Counted from the first letter of the stretch, positions 1 to 12,395 are shown. The stretch: 64,000 nucleotides of DNA from Calliopsis andreniformis (GCF_051401765.1 NW_027480423.1:16430001-16494000), one strand, 5' to 3'. Translations and numbers: made by a program. The notes: a model not told the origin generated them from the sequence alone.

Positions 1-664
1 TGAAGCCTAAGATGCCCGGAACGTAGAAATGACCATAACGTTCACACTGATTGCAATTATTCGTTTTATACGATGGAAAAGCTGTTGTATTTATATTGTA
101 TTTTATGCTTCTGGCGTTCACTTCTTAGGCCTTAACTATTCGATCTGGTGGAACAACGCACTAGTGTGAAGCCTAGGTTTCCCGGAACGTAGAAATGGCC
201 ATAACTTTCACACTGGTAGCAATTATTCGAAATATACAATGGAAAAACTGTTCTAACTATTTTGTGTTTTATGTTTCGCGCGTTGACTTCTAAGGCCCTA
301 ACTATTCGATCTAGTGGAGCAATGCCCTAGTGTGAAGCCTAGGTTGCCTGGAAAGTAGAAATGTCCATAACTTTCATACTGGTTTTAATTACTCGTTTTA
401 TACGATGGAAGAACTGTTGTATTTATACTATATTTTATGCTTCTGACGATGACTTCTAAGGCACTAACTATTCGATCTGGAGGAGCTACGCCCTAGAGTG
501 AAACATACGTTGCCCGGAACGTAGAAATGACCATTACTTTCACACTCTTTGCAATTATTCATTTTATGCGATGGAAAAGCTGTTGCATTTATATTGTATT
601 TTATGCTACTGGCGTTCACTTCTTGGGCCCTAACTATTCGATCTGGTGGAGCAACGCCTTAGAG
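1..664 (+). repeat. Four-monomer cassette, copy 1
   Basis: The monomers at 1, 167, 333 and 499 form a recognisable ordered set. The first has aagcctaagatg and gttcacactgattgc. The second has cgaaatatac in the core and tttcgcgcg. The third has tgcctgg and ggttttaattactcg. The fourth has tgaaacatacgttgcc and tttatgcgatgg. The same order recurs at 3819 and 4649, and the last three members also at 2823. After 664 this copy continues into a tgacgcc monomer resembling the one at 3653, not into the ggagaatcc monomer that follows the other copies, so the right-hand junction differs. Confidence 0.8.
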
Positions 665-830
665 TGACGCCTAGGTTGCCCGGAACGTAGAAATGACCAT
701 ATCTTTCACACTGGTTGCAATTATTCCTGTTATACGATGGAAAAGATGTTGTATTTATATTGTACCTTATGCATCTGGCGTTGACTTCTAAGGCCCTAAC
801 TATTCGATCTGGTGGAGCAACGCCCTAGAG

Positions 831-996
831 TGAAGCCTAGGTTGCCCGGAACGTAGAAATGACCATAACTTTCACACTGGTTGCAATTATTCGTTTTATA
901 CGATGGAAAAACTGTTGTATTTATATTGTATTTTATGCTTCTAGCGTTTTCTTCTTAGGCCCTAACTATTCGATCGGGTGGAACAACGCCCTAGGG
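831..996 (+). repeat. Representative monomer (166 bp), anatomy of the unit
   Basis: This copy is close to the consensus I read across the window. In order it has: a G+C-richer left arm (1-50) starting tgaagcctaggttgcccgg, with a CCTAGG palindrome at 6-11 and the conserved gtagaaatgacc block; an A+T-rich core (about 51-110) with ttgcaattattcg, the element ttttatacgatgg, an A5 run and an imperfect internal duplication (ttgtattta followed by ttgtatttta); and a right arm (111-166) with cttctggcgttgacttct, a variable aaggcccta / taggcccta box, ctattcgatctggtgg and agcaacgccctag. The hand-made consensus has 68 G+C of 166 bases. The left and right arms both carry a cctag-type word. The start at tgaag is arbitrary and was chosen because that block is easy to follow. 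Confidence 0.9.
889..905 (+). other. CENP-B-box-like 17-mer in the monomer core (example)
   Basis: Positions 59-75 of the typical monomer read attcgttttatacgatg. The mammalian CENP-B box core is NTTCGNNNNANNCGGGN, and this element matches TTCG, the central A and CG at correct spacing, seven of nine fixed positions, with AT in place of the last GG. The element recurs in many monomers; other monomers carry TTCA or TTCC instead and drop to six. Within one 2651-bp HOR unit (monomers from 48440 to 51090) I count seven of sixteen monomers with the TTCG-A-CG form. The resemblance is seen in the sequence; binding by any CENP-B-like (pogo-derived) protein is inference, and chance similarity in an AT-rich core remains possible. 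Confidence 0.35.
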
Positions 997-2822
997 TGAA
1001 GCCTAGGTTGCCCGGAAAGTAGAAATGACCATAACTTTCAAACTGGTTGCAATTATTCCTGTTATACGATGGAAAAACTGTTGTGTTTATATTGTATTTT
1101 ATGCTTCTGGCGTTGACTTCTAAGGCACTAAGAATTCGATCAGGTGGAGCAACGCCCTAGAGTGAAGCTTAGGTTGCCCGGAACATAGAAATGACCATAA
1201 CCTTCACACTGGTGGCTATTATTCGTTTTATTCGATGGAAAAACTGTTATATTTATATTGTATTTTATGCTTCCGGCGCTGACTTCTAAGGCCCTAACTA
1301 TTCGATCTGGTGGAACAACGCCCTAGAGTGAAGTCTAGGTTGCCCGAAACGTAGAAATGACCATCACTTTCACACTGGTTGCAATTATTCATATTATAGG
1401 ATGGAAAACCTGTTGTATTTATATTGTATTTCATGCTCCTGGTGTTGACTTCTTAGGCCCTAACTATTCGATCTGGTGGAGCAACGCCCTAGAGTGAAGC
1501 CTAGGTTGCCCGGAACGTAGAAATGACCATCACTTTCAAACTGGTTACAATTATTCCTGTTATACGATGGAAAAACTGTTGTATTTTTATTGCATCTTAT
1601 GCTTCGGGCGTCGACTTCTAAGGCCCTAACCATCCAATCCGTTGGAGCAACGCACTATGGTAAAGCCTAGGTTGCCCGGAACGTAGAAATGACCATAACT
1701 TTCACACTGGTAGCAATTATTCGATTTATACGATGGAAAAACTGTTCTATTTATTTTGTGTTTTATGTTTCGCGCGTTGACTTCTAAGGCCCTAACTATT
1801 CGATCTGGTGGAGCATCGCCCTAGGGTGAAGCCTAGGTTGCCCGGAAAGTAGAAATGTCCATAACTTTCACACTGCTTGCAATTATTCGTTTTATACGAT
1901 GGAAAAACTGTTGTATTTATATTGTATTTTATGCTTCTAGCGTTCACTTCTTAGGCCCTAACTATTCGATCGGGTGGAACAGCGCCCTAGGGTGAAGCCT
2001 AGGTTGCCCGGAAAGTAGAAGTGACCATAACTTTCAAAGTGGTAGCAATTATTCCTGATATACGATGGAAAAACTGTTGCATTTATATTGTATTTTATGC
2101 TTCTGGCGTTGACTTCTTAGGCCCTAACTATTCGATCTGGTGGAGCAACGTCTTAGAGTGAAGCCTAGGGTGCCCGGAACGTAGAAATGACCATCACTTT
2201 CAAACTGGTTGCAATTACTCCTGTTATATCATGGAAAAACTGTTGTATTTTTATTGCATTTTATGCTTCGGGCGTTGACTTCTAAGGCACTAACTATTCA
2301 AACTGTTGGAGCAACGCCCTAGGGTGAATCCTAGGTTGCCCGGAAAGTAGAAATGACCATAACTTTCATACTGGTTGCAATTATCTGGTTTATAGGATGG
2401 AAAAACTGTTGTATTTATATTGTATTTTATGCTTCTGGCGTTCACTTCCTAGGCCTTAACTATTCGATCTGGTGGAGCTACGCCCTAGAGTGAAATCTAG
2501 GTTGCCCGGAACGTAGAAATGACCATTACTTTCACACTCTTTGCAATTATTCATTTTATACGATGGAAAAGCTGTTGCATTTATATTGTATTTTATGCTT
2601 CTGGCGTTGACTTCTTAGGCCCTAACTATTCGATCTGGTGGAACATCGCCCTAGGGTGAAGCCTAGGTTTCCCGGAACGTAGAGATGACCATAACTTTCA
2701 CAGTTGTAGCAATTATTCGATTTATACAATGGAAAAACAGTTCTATTAATTTTGTTTTTTATGTTTCGGGCGTCGACTTCTAAGGCACTAACTATTCGAT
2801 CTGGTGGAGCAACGCCCTACAG

Positions 2823-3818
2823 TGAAGCCTAGGTTGCCCGGAACGTAGAAATGGCCATAACTTTCACACTGGTAGCAATTATTCGAAATATACAATGGAA
2901 AAACTGTTCTACCTATTTTGTGTTTTATGTTTCGCGCGATGACTTCTAAGGCCCTAACTACTCGATCTAGTGGAGCAACGCCCTAGTGTGAAGCCTAGCT
3001 TGCCTGGAAAGAAGAAATGTCCATAACTTTCATACTGGTTTTAATTACTCGTTTTATACGATGGAAGAACTGTTGTATTTATACTATATTTTATGCTTCT
3101 GACGTTGACTTCTAAGGCACTAACTATTCGATCTGGTGGAGCTACGCCCTAGAGTGAAACATACGTTGCCCGGAACGTAGAAATGACCATTACTTTCACA
3201 CTCTTTGCAATTATTCATTTTATGCGATGGAAAAGCTGTTGCATTTATATTGTATTTTATGCTACTGGCGTTGACTTCTTGGGCGCTAACTATTCGATCT
3301 GGTGGAGCAACGCCCTAAGGAGAATCCTAGATTGACCGGGAAGTAGAAATGACCTTAACTTTCATACTGGTAGCAATTATTCGATTTATACAATGGAAAA
3401 ACTGTTGTATTTATACTGTATTTTATGCTTCTGACGTTGACTTCTAACGCACTAACTATTCGATCTGGTGGAGCAATGCCCTAGAGTCAAACCTAGGTTG
3501 CCCGGAACGTAGAAATGACCATTACTTTCACACTCTTTACAATTTGTCATTTTATACGATGGGAAAGCTGTTGCATTTATATTGTATTATATGCTTCTGG
3601 CGTTGACTTCTTAGGCCCTAACTATTCGATCTGGTGGAGCAGCGCCTTAGAGTGACGCCTAGGTTGCCCGGAACGTAAAAATGACCATATCTTTCACACT
3701 GGTTGCAATTGTTCCTGTTATACGATGGAAAAGATGTTGTATTTATATTGTACCTTATGCATCTGGCGTTGACCTCTAAGGCCCTAACTATTCGATCTGG
3801 TGGAGCAACGCCCTAGAG
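2823..3818 (+). repeat. Cassette copy 2 (partial) plus two linker monomers
   Basis: Monomers at 2823, 2989 and 3155 match the second to fourth members of the cassette (cgaaatatac; tgcctgg with ttttaattactcg; tgaaacatacg with tttatgcgatgg). They are followed by the ggagaatcctagattgaccg monomer at 3321, a tcaaacc variant at 3487 and a tgacgcc monomer at 3653 that matches 665. The first cassette member is replaced here by the 2657 subtype. Confidence 0.75.
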
Positions 3819-5478
3819 TGAAGCCTAAGATGCCCGGAACGTAGAAATGACCATAACGTTCACACTGATTGCAATTATTCGTTTTATACGATGGAAAAGC
3901 TGTTGTATTTATATTGTATTTTATGCTTCTGGCGTTCACTTCTTAGGCCTTAACTATTCGATTTGGTGGAACAACGCACTAGTGTGAAGCCTAGGTTTCC
4001 CGGAACGTAGAAATGGCCATAACTTTCACACTGGTAGCAATTATTCGAAATATACAATGGAAAAACTGTTCTACCTATTTTGTGTTTTATGTTTCGCGCG
4101 TTGACTTCTAAGGCCCTAACTATTCGATCTAGTGGAGCAATGCCCTAGTGTGAAGCCTAGGTTGCCTGGAAAGTAGAAATGTCCATAACTTTCATACTGG
4201 TTTTAATTACTCGTTTTATACGATGGAAAAACTGTTGTATTTATACTATATTTTATGCTTCTGACGTTGACTTCTAAGGCACTAACCATTCGATCTGGTG
4301 GAGCTACGCCCTAGAGTGAAACATACGTTGCCCGGAACGTAGAAATGACCATTACTTTCACACTCTTTGCAATTATTCATTTTATGCGATGGAAAAGCTG
4401 TTGCATTTATATTGTATTTTATGCCACTGGCGTTAACTTCTTGGGCCCTAACTATTCGATCTGGTGGAGCAACGCCCTAAGGAGAATCCTAGATTGACCG
4501 GGAAGTAGAAATGACCATAACTTTCATACTGGTAGCAATTATTCGATTTATACAATGGAAAAACAGTTCTATTAATTTTGTTTTTTATGTTTCGGGCGTC
4601 GACTTCTAAGGCACTAACTATTCGATCTGGTGGAGCAACGCCCTAGAGTGAAGCCTAAGATGCCCGGAACGTAGAAATGACCATAACGATCACACTGATT
4701 GCCATTATTCGTTTTATACGATGGAAAAGCTGTTGTATTTATATTGTATTTTATGCTTCTGGCGTTCACTTCTTAGGCCTTAACTATTCGATCTGGTGGA
4801 ACAACGCACTAGTGTGAAGCCTAGGTTTCCCGGAACGTAGAAATGGCCATAACTTTCACACTGGTAGCAATTATTCGAAATATACAATGGAAAAACTGTT
4901 CTACCTATTTTGTGTTTTATGTTTCGCGCGTTGACTTCTAAGGCCCTAACTATTCGATCTAGTGGAGCAACGCCCTAGTGTGAAGCCTAGGTTGCCTGGA
5001 AAGTAGAAATGTCCATAACTTTCATACTGGTTTTAATTGCTCGTTTTATACGATGGAAGAACTGTTGTATTTATACTATATTTTATGCTTCTGACGTTGA
5101 CTTCTAAGGCACTAACTATTCGATCTGGTGGAGCCACGCCCTAGAGTGAAACATACGTTGCCCGGAACGTAGAAATGACCATTACTTTCACACTCTTTGC
5201 AATTATTCATTTTATGCGATGGAAAAGCTGTTGCATTTATATTGTATTTTATGCTACTGGCGTTGACTTCTTGGGCCCTAACTATTCGATCTGGTGGAGC
5301 AACGCCCTAAGGAGAATCCTAGATTGACCGGGAAGTAGAAATGACCATAACTTTCAAACTGGTTGCAATTATTCCTGTTATATGATGGAAAAACTGTTGT
5401 ATTTTTATTGCATTTTATGCTTCGGGCGTTGACTTCTAAGGCACTAACTATTCAATCTGTTGGAGCAACGCCCTAGGG
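3819..5478 (+). repeat. Five-monomer higher-order repeat, two tandem copies (830 bp)
   Basis: The cassette beginning aagcctaagatg occurs at 3819 and again at 4649, exactly 830 bp or five monomers apart. Homology runs from 3819 to about 4530 against 4649 to about 5360. In the fifth monomer the copies part: the first switches to the ttctattaattttg right half also seen at 2720-2822, the second to a ttcctgttatatgatgg core. Only scattered substitutions separate the copies (for example ttaattactcg versus ttaattgctcg, acgttc versus acgatc). The local unit is therefore a short HOR with recombinant ends. Confidence 0.8.
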
Positions 5479-7304
5479 TGAATCCTAGGTTGCCCGGAAA
5501 GTAGAAGAGACCATAACTTTCATACTGGTTGCAATTATGCGGTTTATACGATGGAAAAACTGTTGTATTTATATTGTATTTTATGCTTCTGGCGTTCACT
5601 TCTTAGGCCTTAACTATTCGATCTGGTGGAACAACGCACTAGGGTGAAGCCTAGGTTTCCCGGAACGTAGAAATGGCCATAACTTTCACACTGGTAGCAA
5701 TTATTCGATTTATACAATGGAAAAACTGTTCTATTTATTTTGTGTTTTATGTTTCGCGCGTTGACTTCTAAGGCCCTAACTATTCGATCTAGTGGAGCAA
5801 CGCCCTAGGGTGAAGCCTAGGTTGCCTGGAAAGTAGAAATGTCCATAACTTTCATACTGGTTGCAATTATTCGTTTTATACGATGGAAGAACTGTTGTAT
5901 TTATACTGTATTTTATGCCTCTGACGTTGACTTCTAAGGCACTAACTATTCGATCTGGTGGAGCTACGCCCTAGAGTGAAGCCTAGGTTGCCCGGAACGT
6001 AGAAATGACCATAACCTTCACGCTGGCTGCAATTACTCCTGTTATGCGATTGAAAAACTGTTGTATCTTTATTGTACTTTATGCTCCGAGCTTTGACTTC
6101 TAAGGCGCTAACTATTCGATCTGGTGGAGCAACGCCCTAGAGTGAAGCATAGGTTGCCCGGAACGCAGAAGTGGCCATTACTTTCAAACTGGATGCAATT
6201 ATTCGTTCTATACGATGGACGAACTGTTGTATTTATATTGTATTTTATGCTTCTTGCATTGACTTCTTAGGCCCTAGCTGTTCGATCTGGTGGAACAACC
6301 ACCTAGATTGAAGCCTAGGTTGCCCCGAACGTAGAAAAGACCATTACCTTCACACTGGTTGCAATTATTCGTTTCATACGATGGAAAAACCGTTGTATTT
6401 TTATTCTATTTTATGCTTCTGGCGTTGACTTCTTAGGCCCTAACTATTCGAACTGGTGGAGCAACGCCCTAGAGTGGTGCCTAGGTTGCACGGAATGTGG
6501 AAATGACCATTACTTTCACACTGTTTGCAATTATTCATTTTATACGATGGAAAAGTTGTTGTATTTATATTGTATTTTATGCTTCTGGCGTTGACTTCTA
6601 ACTCCGTGGCTATTCGGTCTGGTGGAACAACTCCCTATATTGAAGCCTAGGTTGCCCGAAACGTGGACATGACCATAACCTTCACGCTGGATGCAATTAC
6701 TCCTGTCATACGATTGAAAATCTGTTGTATCTTTACTGTATTTTATGCTTCGGGCGTTGACTTCTAAGGTCCTAACTATTCGATCTGTTGGAGCAACGCC
6801 CTAGAGTGAAGCCTAGGTTGCCCGCAACGTAGAAATGGCCATTACTTTCACACTGTATGCAATTACTCAATTTATACGTTGGAAAAGCTGTTGTATTTAT
6901 ATTGTATTTTATGCTTCTGACGTTGGCTTCTAAGGCCGTAGCTATTCCATGTGGTGGAGCAACGCCCTATAGTGAAGCCTAGGCGGCCCGGAACGTAGAA
7001 ATGACCAGTACTTTCACACTGTTTGCAATTATTCATTTTATACGATGAAAAGACTGTTGTACTTATATTGTATTTTATGCTTCTGGCGTTGACTTCATAG
7101 GCCCTGACTATTCGATCTGGTGGAACAACGCCCTAGAGTGAGTCCTAGGTTGCTCTGAACGTAGAAATGACCATATCTTTCACACTGGTTGCTATTATTC
7201 CTGTTATACGATGGAAAAGCTGCTGTATTTATATTGTATTTTATGCTTCTGCCGTTGACTTCTAAGGCCCTAACTATTCGATCTGGTGGAGCAACGCCAT
7301 AGAG
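5479..7304 (+). repeat. Eleven monomers, increasingly diverged
   Basis: Starts are 5479, 5645, 5811, 5977, 6143, 6309, 6475, 6641, 6807, 6973 and 7139, all 166 bp. The first three still resemble the upstream cassette (tttcccgg, tgcctgg). From 5977 on the monomers carry many private changes (for example gtggtgcctaggttgcacgg at 6475 and ctccgtggctattcggtctgg near 6601) and lack close relatives in the HOR parts. The 6973 and 7139 monomers, with gatgaaaagactg and ttgctctgaacg, have relatives near 34507-34838. Confidence 0.75.
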
Positions 7305-9462
7305 TGAAGCCTAGGTTGCCCGGTACTTAGAAATGACCATCACTTTCAAACTGGTTGCAATTATTCGTTTTATACGCTGGCAAAGCTGTTGTATTTATAT
7401 TGTATTTTATTCTTCTGGCGTTGACTTCTTAGGCCCTGTCTATTCGATCTGGTGGAGCAACGCCTCAGAGTTAAGCCTAGGTCACCCGGAACGTAGAAAT
7501 GACCAGTACTTTCACAGTGTTTGCAGTTATTCCTGTTATACGTTGGAAAATCTGTTGCATCTTTATTGTATTGTATGCTTCAGGCGTTGACTTCTAAGGC
7601 CCTAACTACTCGATCTGGTGGAGCAACGCCCTAGAGTGAAGCCAAGGTTGCTCGGAATGTAGAAATGACCATTACCTTCACACTGTTTGCAATTATTCAT
7701 TTTATACGCTGGCAAAGCTGTTGTATTTATATTGTATTTTATTCTTCTGGCGTTGACTTCTTAGGCCCTGTCTATTCGATCTGGTGGAGCAACGCCTCAG
7801 AGTTAAGCCTAGGATGCCCGGAACGTCGAAATGGTCATTACTTTCGCACTGGTTGCAATTCGTCATGCTATACGATGGAAAAGCTGTTGCATTTTTATTG
7901 TATTTTATGCTTCTGGCGTTGACTTCTTAGGCCCTAACTATTTGATCTGGTGCAGCACCGTCCTAGAGTGAAGCCTAGGTTGCCCCCAACGTAGAAGTGA
8001 CCACTACTTTCGCAATGTTTGCAATTATTCATTTTATACGATGGAAAAACTGTTGTACTTATATTGCATTTCATCCTTCTGGCGTTGAATTCTAAGTCCC
8101 TAGCTATTCTATCTGGTGGAGTAACGCCCTAGAGTGAAACCTAGGTTACCCTGAACGTAGAAATGACCAGAACCTTCACACTGGTTGCAGTTATTCCTGT
8201 TATACGATGGAAAAACTGTTATATTCATAATGTATTTTATTCTTCTGGCGTTGATTTCTTAGGGCCCAACTATTCCATCTGGTGGAACAATTCCCTAGAG
8301 TGAAGCCTAGGTTGTCCGGAACGTAGAAATGACCATTACTTTCACACTGCTTGCAATTATTCATTTTATACGATGGAAAAACTGTTGCACTTTTATTGTA
8401 TTTTATGCTTCTGGCGTTGACTTCTAAGGCCGTAGCTATTAGATATGGTGGAGCAACGCCCTAGAGTGACGCCTAGGTTACCCGGATCGTAGAAATGACC
8501 AGTACTTTCACACTGGTTGCAGTTATTCATGTTATACGATGGAAGAACTGATTCATCTTTATTGTATTTTATGCTTCTGGCGTTGACTTCTTCGGCCCTA
8601 GATATTTGATCTGGTGGAGCACCGCCCTAGAGTGAAGCCTAGGTTGCCCGGAACGATGAAATGACCATTACTTTCACACTGTTTGCCAGTATACATTTTA
8701 TACGATGGAAAAGCCGTTGTGCTTAAATTGTAATTTATGCTTCTGGCGTTGACTTCTTAGGCCCTAACTATTTGATCTGGTGGAGCACCGCCCGAGAGTG
8801 AAGCCTAGGTTGCTCGGAATGTAGAAATGACCATTACCTTCACACTGTTTGCAATTATTCATTTTATACGATGGCAAAGCTGTTGTATTTATATTGTATT
8901 GTATTCTTCTGGCGTTGACTTCTTAGGCCCTGTCTATTCGATCTGGCGGAGCAACGCCTCAGAGTTAAGCCTAGGATGCCCGAAACGTCGAAATGATCAT
9001 TACTTTCGCACTGGTTGCAATTAGTCATGCTATACGATGGAAAAACTGTTGCATTTTTATTGTATTTTATGCTTCTGGCGTTGACTTCTTAGGCCCTAAC
9101 CATTGGATCTGGTGGAGCAAGGCCCTAGAGTGAAGCCTAGGTTACCCGGAACGTAGATATGACCATAGCCTTCACACAGGATGCAATTACTCGTTTTATA
9201 CGATGGAAAGACTGTTGTATTTATTTTGTAGCTTATGCTTCTGTCGTTGACTTCTAAGGCCCTAACTCTTCGATATGGTGGAGCAACGCCTCAGAGTTAA
9301 GCCTAGGATGCCCGGAACGTCGAAGTGGTCATTACTTTCGCACTGGTTGCAATTAGTCATGCTATACGATGGGAAAGCTGTTGCAGTTTTATTGTATTTT
9401 ATGCTTCTAGCGTTGACTTCTTAGGCCCTAACATTTCGATCTGGTGGAACAACGCCCTAGAG
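7305..9462 (+). repeat. Diverged block duplicated ~30.6 kb downstream
   Basis: Thirteen monomers starting at 7305 match 37993 onward. The offset is 30,688 bp from 7305 to about 8630 and 30,522 bp from 8799 to about 9378, so the downstream copy lacks the monomer at 8633-8798. Shared private markers include cggtacttag, tacgctggcaaagc, cgcctcagagttaagcc, cgtcgaaatggtcattac and gtagatatgaccatagcc. The block is internally repetitive too: the ctggcaaagc monomer occurs at 7305 and 7637, with a related gatggcaaagc form at 8799. The open frames it contains recur with the repeat and are not genes. Confidence 0.8.
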
Positions 9463-10157
9463 TGAAGCCTAGGTTGCCCAGAACGTAGAAATGAGCATTA
9501 CTTTCACACTGCTTGCCATTATTCGTTTTATACGATGGAAAAGCTGTTGTATTTACATCGTGTTTAAGCTTCTGGCGTTGACTTCTTAGGCCCTAAATAT
9601 TCCATCTGGTGGAACAACGCCCTGGGGTGAAGCCCAGGTTGCACGGAACGTAGAAATGACCATAACTTTCACACTGATAGCAATTATTCGTTTTATACAT
9701 GGAAAAACTGTTCTATTTATTTTGTATTTTATGCTTCGGGCGTTGACTTCTAAGGCCCTAACTATTGGATCTGGTGGTCCAACTGCCTAGAGTGAAGCCT
9801 ATGTTGCACGGAACGTAGAAATGCACATTACTTTCACACTGGTTGCAATTATTCCTGGTATACGATGGAACAGCTGTTTATTTTTATTGTATTTTATGCT
9901 TCTGGCGCTGACTTCTAAGGCCCTAACAATTCGATCTGTTGGAGCAACGCCCTAGAGTGAAGCCTTGGTTTCCCGGAACGTAGAAATGACCACAACTTTC
10001 ACACTGGTCGCAATCATTCGTTTTATACAATGGAAAAACTGTTGTATTTATATTGTATTTTATGCTTCTGTCGTTGACTCCTAAGGCTCGAACTATTCGA
10101 TCTGGTGGAGCAACGCCCTAGAGTGAAACCTAGGTTGCCCGGAACGTAGAAATGACC
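9463..10157 (+). repeat. Four transitional monomers, three of them 165 bp
   Basis: Monomers at 9463, 9628 and 9793 each carry a different 1-bp deletion: cgtgtttaagc for cgtgttttaagc; ttttatacatgg for the usual tacgatgg; and ctgtttatttttattg for ctgttgtattt. They are the first indels in the window and open the region where register is no longer exactly 166. The last two subtypes reappear as members of the 2651-bp HOR at 48-59 kb. Confidence 0.75.
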
Positions 10158-10497
10158 ATAACTTTCACACTGGTTGCAATTATACGTTTTATACGATGGA
10201 AAAACTGTTGTATTTATATTGTATTTTATGCTTCTGGCGTCCACTTCTTAGGCCCTAACTATTCGATCGGGTGGAACAACGCCCTAGGGTGAAGCCTATG
10301 TTGCCCGCAAGCAGAAATGACAATAACTTTCACACTGGTTGCAATTATACGTTTTATACGATGGAAAAACTGTTGTATTTATATTGTATTTTATGCTTCT
10401 GGCGTCCACTTCTTAGGCCCTAACTATTCGATCGGGTGGAACAACGCCCTAGGGTGAAGCCTATGTTGCCCGCAAGCAGAAATGACAATAACTTTCA
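10158..10497 (+). repeat. Recent one-monomer tandem duplication (165 bp)
   Basis: Bases 10158-10332 and 10323-10497 appear identical over 175 bp at an offset of 165 bp. Both copies share atacgttttatacgatgg, the rare ggcgtccacttc and the 1-bp-short gcccgcaagcagaaatgac, which at related places (36841, 41161) is full-length gcccggcaagcag. A shared rare deletion plus lack of any difference marks this as a very recent duplication of one monomer, the size expected from unequal exchange or slippage by one unit. Confidence 0.85.
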
Positions 10498-10498
10498 A

Positions 10499-12395
10499 AC
10501 TGGTTGCAATTATTCCTGTTATACGATGGAAAAACTGTTGTATTTATATTGTATTTTATGCTTCTGGCGTTGACTTCTGAGGCCCTATCTATTCAATCTG
10601 TTGGAGCAACGTCCAAGGGTGAATCCTAAGTTGCCCGGTAAGTAGAAATGACTATAACTTTCATACTGGTGGCAATTATCCGTTTTATACGATGGAAAAA
10701 CTTTTGTATTTATATTGTATTTTATGCTTCTGGCGTTAACTTCTTAGGCCTTAACTATTCGATCTGGTGGAACAACGCACTAGGGTGAAGCCTAGGTTGC
10801 CCGGAACGTAGAAATGAGCATTACTTTCAAACTGGTTGCAGTTACTCCTGTTATACGATGGAAAAACCGTTGCGTTTTTATTGTATTTTATGCTTCTGAC
10901 GTTGGCCTATAAGGTCCTAACTATTCGATCTCGTGGGGCAACGTCCAAGAGTGAAGCGTATGTTGCCCGAAAAGTAGGAATGACCATTACTTTCACACTG
11001 GTTGCAATTATTCATTTTATACGATTGAAAAACTGTTGTACTTATATTGTATTTTATTCTTCTGGCGTTGAACTCTAAGTCCCTAGCTATTCGATCTGGT
11101 GGAGCAACGCCCTAGAGTGAAGGCTCTGTTGCCCGGAACGTAGAAATGACCATAACCTTCACACTGGTTTCAATTATTCATGCTATACGATGGAAAACCT
11201 GTTGTATTTTTATTGTATTTTATGCTTCTTGCGCTGACTTCTAAGGTCCGAGCTACTCGATCTCGTCGGGCAACGTCCAAGGGTGAAGCCTATGTTGCCC
11301 GTAACGTAGAAATGACCATATCTTTCACACTGGTTGCAATTATTGGAGATATACAATGGAAAAACTTCTTTATTTATATTGTATTTTATGCTTCTGGCGT
11401 TAACACCAAAGATCCTAGCTATTCGATCTCGTTGGGCAACATCCAAGAGTAAAGCGTATGTGTCCCGAAACGTAAAAATGACCATTACTTTCACACTGGT
11501 TGCAATTATACTTATTATACGATGGAAAAACTGTTGTATTTTTACTGTATTCTATGCGTCTGGAGTTGTTTTCTAAGACTCTAACTATTCGACCTGGTGG
11601 TGCAACGTCAAAGAGTAAAGCGTATGTTTTCCGAAACGTAAAAATGACCATTACATTCACACTGGTGCAATTATTCGTTTTATACGATGGAAAAACTGTT
11701 GTATTTATTTTGTATTTGGTGCTTCTGGCGTTGACTTCATAGGCCCTAACTATTGGATCTGGAGGTCCAACAACCTAGAGTGAAGCCTATGTTGCACGGA
11801 ACGTAGAAATGCACATTACTTTCACACTGGTTGCAATTATTCCTGGTATTCGATGGAACAACTGTTTATTTTTATTGTATTTTATGCTTCTGGCGCTGAC
11901 TTCTAAGGCCCTAACAATTCGATCTGTTGGAGCAACGCCCTAGAGTGAAGCCTTGGTTTCCCGGAACGTAGAAATGACAATGACTTTCATACTGGTTGCA
12001 ATTATTCGTTTTATACGATGGAAAAACTGTTGTATTTATATTGTATTTTATGCCTCCAGCGTTGACTTCTAAGGCTCGAACTATTAGACCTGGTGGAGCA
12101 ACGCCCTAGAGTGAAACATAGGTCGCCCGGAACGTAGAAATGACCATAACCTTCACACTGGTTGCAATTATTCGTTTTATACGATGGAAAAACTGTTGTA
12201 TTTATATTGTATTTTATGCTTCTGGCGTTCACTTCTTAAGCCCTAACTATTCGATCGGCTGGAACAACGTCCTAGGGTGAAGCCTATGTTGCCCGGAAAG
12301 CAGAAATGACCATAACTTTCAAACTGGTGGCAATTATTCCTGTTATACGATGGAAAAACTGTTGTATTTATACTGTATTTTATGCTTCTGGCGTT
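10499..12395 (+). repeat. 1.9-kb block repeated at 47158-49054
   Basis: Eleven-plus monomers match at a constant offset of 36,659 bp. The block includes the rarest monomer type in the window: ggagatatacaatgg with cttctttatttatattg and gacaccaaagatcc or aacaccaaagatcc, seen only near 11344 and 48003. It also contains the cactggtgcaatt 1-bp deletion (11660s) and the ctgtttattttt deletion. Copies differ by scattered substitutions (for example gtgtcccg versus gtttcccg, gtcgcccgg versus gttgcccgg). The left part (10620-11140) is further shared with 20406, 22563, 25217, 36997, 47279 and 63521. Confidence 0.85.

Larger units (their letters stand above)
665..2822 (+). repeat. Thirteen monomers, strict 166-bp spacing, mixed subtypes
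   Basis: Starts fall at 665, 831, 997, 1163, 1329, 1495, 1661 (taaag variant), 1827, 1993, 2159, 2325, 2491 and 2657 with no indel. Subtypes include the ggtggctattattcg form (1163), the ataggatgg plus ctcctggtgttgac form (1329), the ttctatttattttgtgttttatg plus cgcgcg form (1661) and the ttctattaattttg form (2657), which reappears fused into the monomer at 4483. No internal higher-order period is obvious here. Nothing other than satellite is present. Confidence 0.85.

Noticed and set aside
7333..7590. Recurring hydrophobic open frames on the plus strand, suggestive of small membrane proteins
   Set aside because: They appear in the same monomer phase throughout the array and end within about one and a half monomers. 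Hydrophobicity follows from the T-rich core, and substitutions and 1-bp indels break them freely.
10257..10275. TTCG...CGGG in ctattcgatcgggtgg as a second CENP-B box
   Set aside because: The spacing between TTCG and CGGG is two bases instead of seven, so it cannot fit the box.
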